A stretch of DNA of 64,000 nucleotides, taken from the NCBI RefSeq assembly GCF_033568475.1, contig NW_027331831.1, forward strand, positions 4,960,001 through 5,024,000. The letters run 5' to 3'. Of the stretch, positions 60,632-64,000 are shown piece after piece. Every line of letters begins with the position of its first letter. Positions within the stretch are counted from its first letter, which is position 1. This DNA comes from Henckelia pumila (Eukaryota; Streptophyta; Magnoliopsida; Lamiales; Gesneriaceae). The translations under genes were made by a program, and so were the position numbers. The notes below the pieces were generated by a model. It was not told the origin of the DNA. It saw only the letters and a list, made by a program, of their open reading frames with translations, and searched no databases.

Positions 60632-60903
60632 TAACATTATCGTTTTCATGTAAAAGGTAAAGAGAACAAAAACAGAATAGAATTCCACAAATTCTCAAAA
60701 GGAATTCCACAAATAATTACACGCTGTAAATTTGCTGAAAACACATAGCAAAAAGAAGTAAACGCGTAACATTGTCGTTTTCATCTGATCTAAAAGGAAA
60801 AGAGAACAAAAAACAGAATTCCACAGATTTTCAAAAAAAAAAATTCCACAAATAACCACACGCGCTAAATTTGCTCAAAACACACGACAGAAAGAAGTAA
60901 ATG
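60632..60903. repeat. 135-bp tandem duplication upstream of the early nodulin-like gene
   Basis: The unit beginning TAACATT(A/G)TCGTTTTCAT occurs at 60632 and 60767. It includes AAAGAGAACAAAAA, AATTCCACA(A/G)AT and AAATTTGCT(G/C)AAAACACA in the same order. Copies differ moderately, so the event is not brand-new. It ends about 180 bp before the start codon and therefore duplicates part of the promoter. Confidence 0.88.
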
Positions 60904-61001
60904 GTAAGTATTGGCTTTCATTTTTTTTTTTTTTACCGTTGCTCAGACTCAGAGTAATGGCTTTAATTTACAGCTCAACGGTTACGTACCTCTTCCGCCA
61001 C

Positions 61002-61010
61002 TATATATTA
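61002..61010 (+). promoter_or_regulatory. TATA box of the early nodulin-like gene
   Basis: TATATATTA lies about 75 bp before the ATG at 61085, preceded by a less AT-rich stretch. This is a standard core-promoter position. Confidence 0.65.
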
Positions 61011-61084
61011 CCGCGAAGTCTCTCTCCATTTATGCTACTATCTTTAATTAATCTTCGCGCTTCCTTCTCTCTCCCGTAAGAAAA

Positions 61085-61765
61085 ATGGCAGCTGGTTGTT
61101 TTTCAAGATTAACCAAGATTTCTTCACTAGTGTTGTTGTTGTTGTTGTCTTTTGTGTTAATCATGGGCTTCTCCGAAGCTACAGAGTATCTAGTCGGAGG
61201 GGAAAACGATGCATGGAGAATGCCTTCTCCGGAACCTGATTATCTCAATCGCTGGTCCGAGAAATCAAGTTTCCTCATCGGCGATTCTCTGGGTACGTAC
61301 GTACGTTGAATCAAATTAATTAGTTTTATTTATTTATTTGGATTTGGATCTTGTTAGTTAATTAACGGAGGTGGTTAAATTGCAGTGTTTGTATACGACG
61401 GGTCGAAAGATTCGGTTTTGCTGGTGACGAAGGAAGCCTACCTGGCATGCAACAAGTCGAGTCCTCTGAAAAAGTACGTCGGCGGAAACACGACGGTGGA
61501 GCTGGAGAGATCGGGGCCGTACTTCTTCACCAGCGGGATGGAGGGAAGATGCGTGACTGGGCAGAAGGTTATTGTGGTGGTCATGCGCGGCAGGGACGGC
61601 AATCTTCTCCCTGCTTACTCCTCTTTTCCGCCGGGGGATGCTATAGACGACACCACCTGGGACTTAATTCCGACTCCTGGTGGTGGTGGGATATTGTTAA
61701 GCGGCGGACTTGCGGTGGGTCTCGTGGTGGCGGCGCTGGTGGGCTCTTTTCTAGTTATAGTGTGA
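61085..61765 (+). CDS. Early nodulin-like protein (non-copper phytocyanin)
   Basis: A secreted, probably GPI-anchored cell-surface protein with a plastocyanin-like fold. Exons: 61085-61292 and 61386-61765, 588 nt, 195 residues; the phase-1 intron after DSL is typical of phytocyanins. It has a signal peptide (about residues 1-32), then YLVGGENDAW, FLIGDSLVFVYDGSKDSVLLV, the first structural Cys in YLACNKSS, GPYFFTSG and the second Cys in GRC. The usual copper ligands (His before V-x-x-V, His in GHC, Met/Gln end) are largely replaced, as in early nodulin-like proteins, so copper binding is unlikely. NKSS and NTTV are N-glycosylation sites. The tail lacks the usual long Pro/Ala/Ser arabinogalactan region: only SSFPPGD and PTPGG precede a hydrophobic C-terminus suited to a GPI signal. 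It is divergent from AP-4 epsilon. Family functions include plasma-membrane signalling and pollen tube reception; the specific role here is unknown. Confidence 0.9.
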
Positions 61766-62437
61766 GGAGCAGCTAGGAGTCTTGCAGGGGGATCTTAGCT
61801 AGAATTTTATATAGGTATTTCTTACGGTTACCAAATATTGTGAGTGAGTATGATATCACCTACATGTGAGTGATATATATTCTCTATATCAAATCCCGTA
61901 TTTCGGTTAAGGGAATTATTATTTATTAGGTTATTTTTTAAGTTCTAGTCTATTATGTTATGTAATGTAATTGAGATTCCATATGAATTATTTATTGGTC
62001 TTTTTCTGGTTTAATAATTGGTTTCCGGGAGACATTATGTACTGAAAGCAGGTGCATTTTCCAATGTATATTAAGACATGAAAAGTTCGACCCTACCCAT
62101 ATGGTGCAGGTGAAAGCATTTAATTGGTTCAAATCATGTGGAATCCACGTCCACCTACACCATGGGGTATTAAAAAGGGTTCAGCTCGAAACTTTCCATC
62201 TGGGGTGGGTAAAATTTTGAAATTGGCGAGTCCATAGGATCAAAATTACACTAAAACGATAATAGCTTCTTTCATTGGAGAACAATTTTGTAACTTCAAA
62301 CATATCCATGTAACCAAATGCGTAACCATGTTCTTTTGAAAAAAAGCCGATCCAAAAACCATGCGGTAAGCTTGAACGAAGATAAACACGAAATGATCGA
62401 ATTTTCATTATGATGTTGTATTCTAACAAAATGTGTG
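61766..62437. other. Convergent intergenic region between the nodulin-like gene and MGDG synthase
   Basis: 3'UTR of the nodulin-like gene (AT-rich, to about 62000) followed by the 3' region of the minus-strand MGDG synthase. A minor palindrome (GGTGCAGGTG/CACCTACACC near 62104-62162) is the only structure noticed. Confidence 0.45.
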
Positions 62438-63460
62438 TCAAGTATTACAATACAAGGGTACCCTGTTGTTTTGTCTAACCAATTCGTGAAGATCGTGAAC
62501 AATCTTGAAAACGGCGTCTGGTCTGGCAAGCTTCAGTGCATTTTGAGACATGGCTCTGAGTTCATCTCTTTTCGGACCAAACCATCGAGAAACGATGTTG
62601 GCTATCTCCCTCGGACACTTTGAGAATTTCCCGCATCCATTTTCAACAACGTAGGGGACATTCCCAGCTTCCTGCAACAGAGTATGCATCGAATTATAAA
62701 ATCAATATATTTTAAAGCAGCTTCTTTTTTTCTTTGTTGAACACTATTTTATTACCTGTCCAGCAATGTAACCATTTAGGATTATTGGAAGTCCACGAAT
62801 GATAGCCTCCGCGATTGTTCCAGGGCCAGCCTGCAAAACATCCAAATTTTCATTAGTCAAACGTCGATTGTTTCCAATAAAATATGCTATTTTTCTAGCC
62901 ATGGAGATATACAGGGGAGGGGAAGTTTATTTACGTTCTCGATTGTTATACCTTAGTTATAATGCAATCGCAGGCACCCATGTACTCCTCCATTTTGGTG
63001 ACAAAACCCTTCACCTACAATGCAAACACATTTTGTCGGTAAGAAACTAGCAAAAAGGGCTGGACACACCACGAGGAAGGGATGACTGTTGCCTCAGCAA
63101 CGGGTAATATGTTCGACCTTCATACATAATATCTTGAAAGCATGAGTTTTACAACCCACGTTACTAGCTCTCTATATAGCAAGAAACTGTCTGTATTGAG
63201 AAATGGAGCTAGCAATCGCAAAATAAAATGTTTACCTGGACATTGATCTTCCACTCAATGGATTGCAACTTGTTTGCAAGTTTTTTATTTCGGCCACAAA
63301 TCACAAGAACCTGGCCTATTGCTTCGCCGTTAACTTCATCATATAATGCATCCCCGAGAGCACGAGCCGTTGACTCAATGGGACCCATTCCTTCACCGCC
63401 ACCCATCAGCAAGACGGTAGGAAGGTCCTCATCCAATCCAATCTCCTTCCTCAATTCATC
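62438..63460 (-). CDS. MGD1: Monogalactosyldiacylglycerol synthase, C-terminal exons (5' part outside the window)
   Basis: A chloroplast-envelope galactosyltransferase (GT28) that moves galactose from UDP-Gal to diacylglycerol to make the main thylakoid lipid. Exons seen, in transcript order: 63460-63236, 63014-62952, 62830-62756, 62671-62438. All are multiples of three with GT-AG borders, encoding 198 residues plus stop. Visible motifs: [56 protein letters not shown] and [19 protein letters not shown]. These are the UDP-sugar and acceptor parts of the C-terminal Rossmann half. The sequence continues with [12 protein letters not shown]. This resembles the A-type enzyme (MGD1) as I recall it; the type is better decided by the missing N-terminus. 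The exon before 63460 should encode VYGLPVRPSF-like sequence; it is not found in 63461-64000, so an intron runs off the window. Confidence 0.93.
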
Positions 63461-64000
63461 CTACAGTATAGAAACATATTTCTATTGGTGTAAGATTATC
63501 TATATGGTTATCACTTATCAATCAAATAACAAAAACACCCATCTATGTATATGCAGACCATACAAAGATGGAGATCACAAACACAAAAGCATGAATAATT
63601 GTTACCCGCTTGGGGAACGACAAATAACCAATTTTAATGAAAACGGTGAATAATTATCAAATGATTATCCATCATGGATTTGATTTCTTATTAGAAGTCT
63701 ATATAGAGTGTGTTTCAAAACAAAAGCTTGTGGGAGAAGACCACTTTTGCTATATAAAAAAAAGACAGGTAAGGTTTGCTAACTATGTTCCATCAATTAG
63801 TTTATCAAACTGCGGATATGACAGAATACGGATACTTGTGCTGAAAATTTCAGAAATTAGGATACACAATGAGGATTACATGATTGGTTTATGCATGCAC
63901 ACACAACACGCATATATAATATAATATAATATAATAATATAAATATATTAACTATTGCAGAGATTTACAACTTATAATATTTATACAACAATATTTATGG
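63461..64000. other. Intron of MGDG synthase reaching the window edge
   Basis: AT-rich sequence with a short (ATA)n-like run near 63914-63950. No exon matching the family is visible, so this is taken as an intron of at least 540 bp. Confidence 0.6.

Noticed and set aside
1-64000. A co-regulated biosynthetic gene cluster (P450, glycosyltransferases)
   Set aside because: The P450 (CYP707A), XEG113 and MGDG synthase act in unrelated, well-known pathways and are separated by housekeeping genes, so no cluster is supported.

Overview
This is plant nuclear DNA. It is AT-rich, its genes have many short phase-matched introns with GT...AG borders, and it carries plant-specific families (XEG113, CYP707A, an early nodulin-like phytocyanin, MGDG synthase) plus dense MITEs, a Helitron and a Copia-type LTR element. 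The proteins resemble eudicot orthologues. An asterid such as a member of the Lamiales is a guess that the sequence alone does not settle. All gene models were built by hand: each exon-exon join keeps frame, and total lengths match what I recall of the Arabidopsis orthologues.

Layout. 1-600: last exon of a glycine/histidine/lysine-rich protein (+). 2659-7312: complete 11-exon ABCE2/RLI2 ribosome-recycling ATPase (+). 8943-16233: complete 13-exon XEG113 arabinosyltransferase (-), convergent with ABCE2 and containing one GC-AG intron. 16.5-31 kb: gene-poor, holding a Mutator-type MITE, a Stowaway MITE, a non-autonomous Copia-like element with about 2 kb LTRs, a foldback MITE and a LINE RNase H relic. 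31038-34347: CYP707A abscisic acid 8'-hydroxylase (+, 7 exons). 35.5-39.2 kb: an AT-rich element with Helitron-type ends. 41.3-41.9 kb: a hAT MITE with a perfect 8-bp target duplication. 43299-46230: a small Nnf1/PMF1-like kinetochore gene (-, 8 exons). 47580-58268: AP-4 adaptor epsilon subunit (-, 11 exons). 58.6-60.4 kb: two nested MITE pairs. 61085-61765: early nodulin-like phytocyanin (+). 62438-63460: last four exons of an MGDG synthase (-); the rest lies beyond the right edge.

The genes are unrelated in pathway: translation recycling, cell-wall glycosylation, ABA catabolism, kinetochore, trans-Golgi sorting, cell surface and galactolipid synthesis. There is no operon or gene-cluster logic. 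The main unexplained structure is in the repeats. One MITE family has two equal-length copies 38 kb apart, one of them nested in another MITE. Several foldback elements sit exactly inside (TA)n tracts. A short family with GTGAGACG-type ends recurs at least eight times. Promoters and introns of nearly every gene carry recent tandem duplications or MITE insertions. I found no tRNA, rRNA or CRISPR locus.
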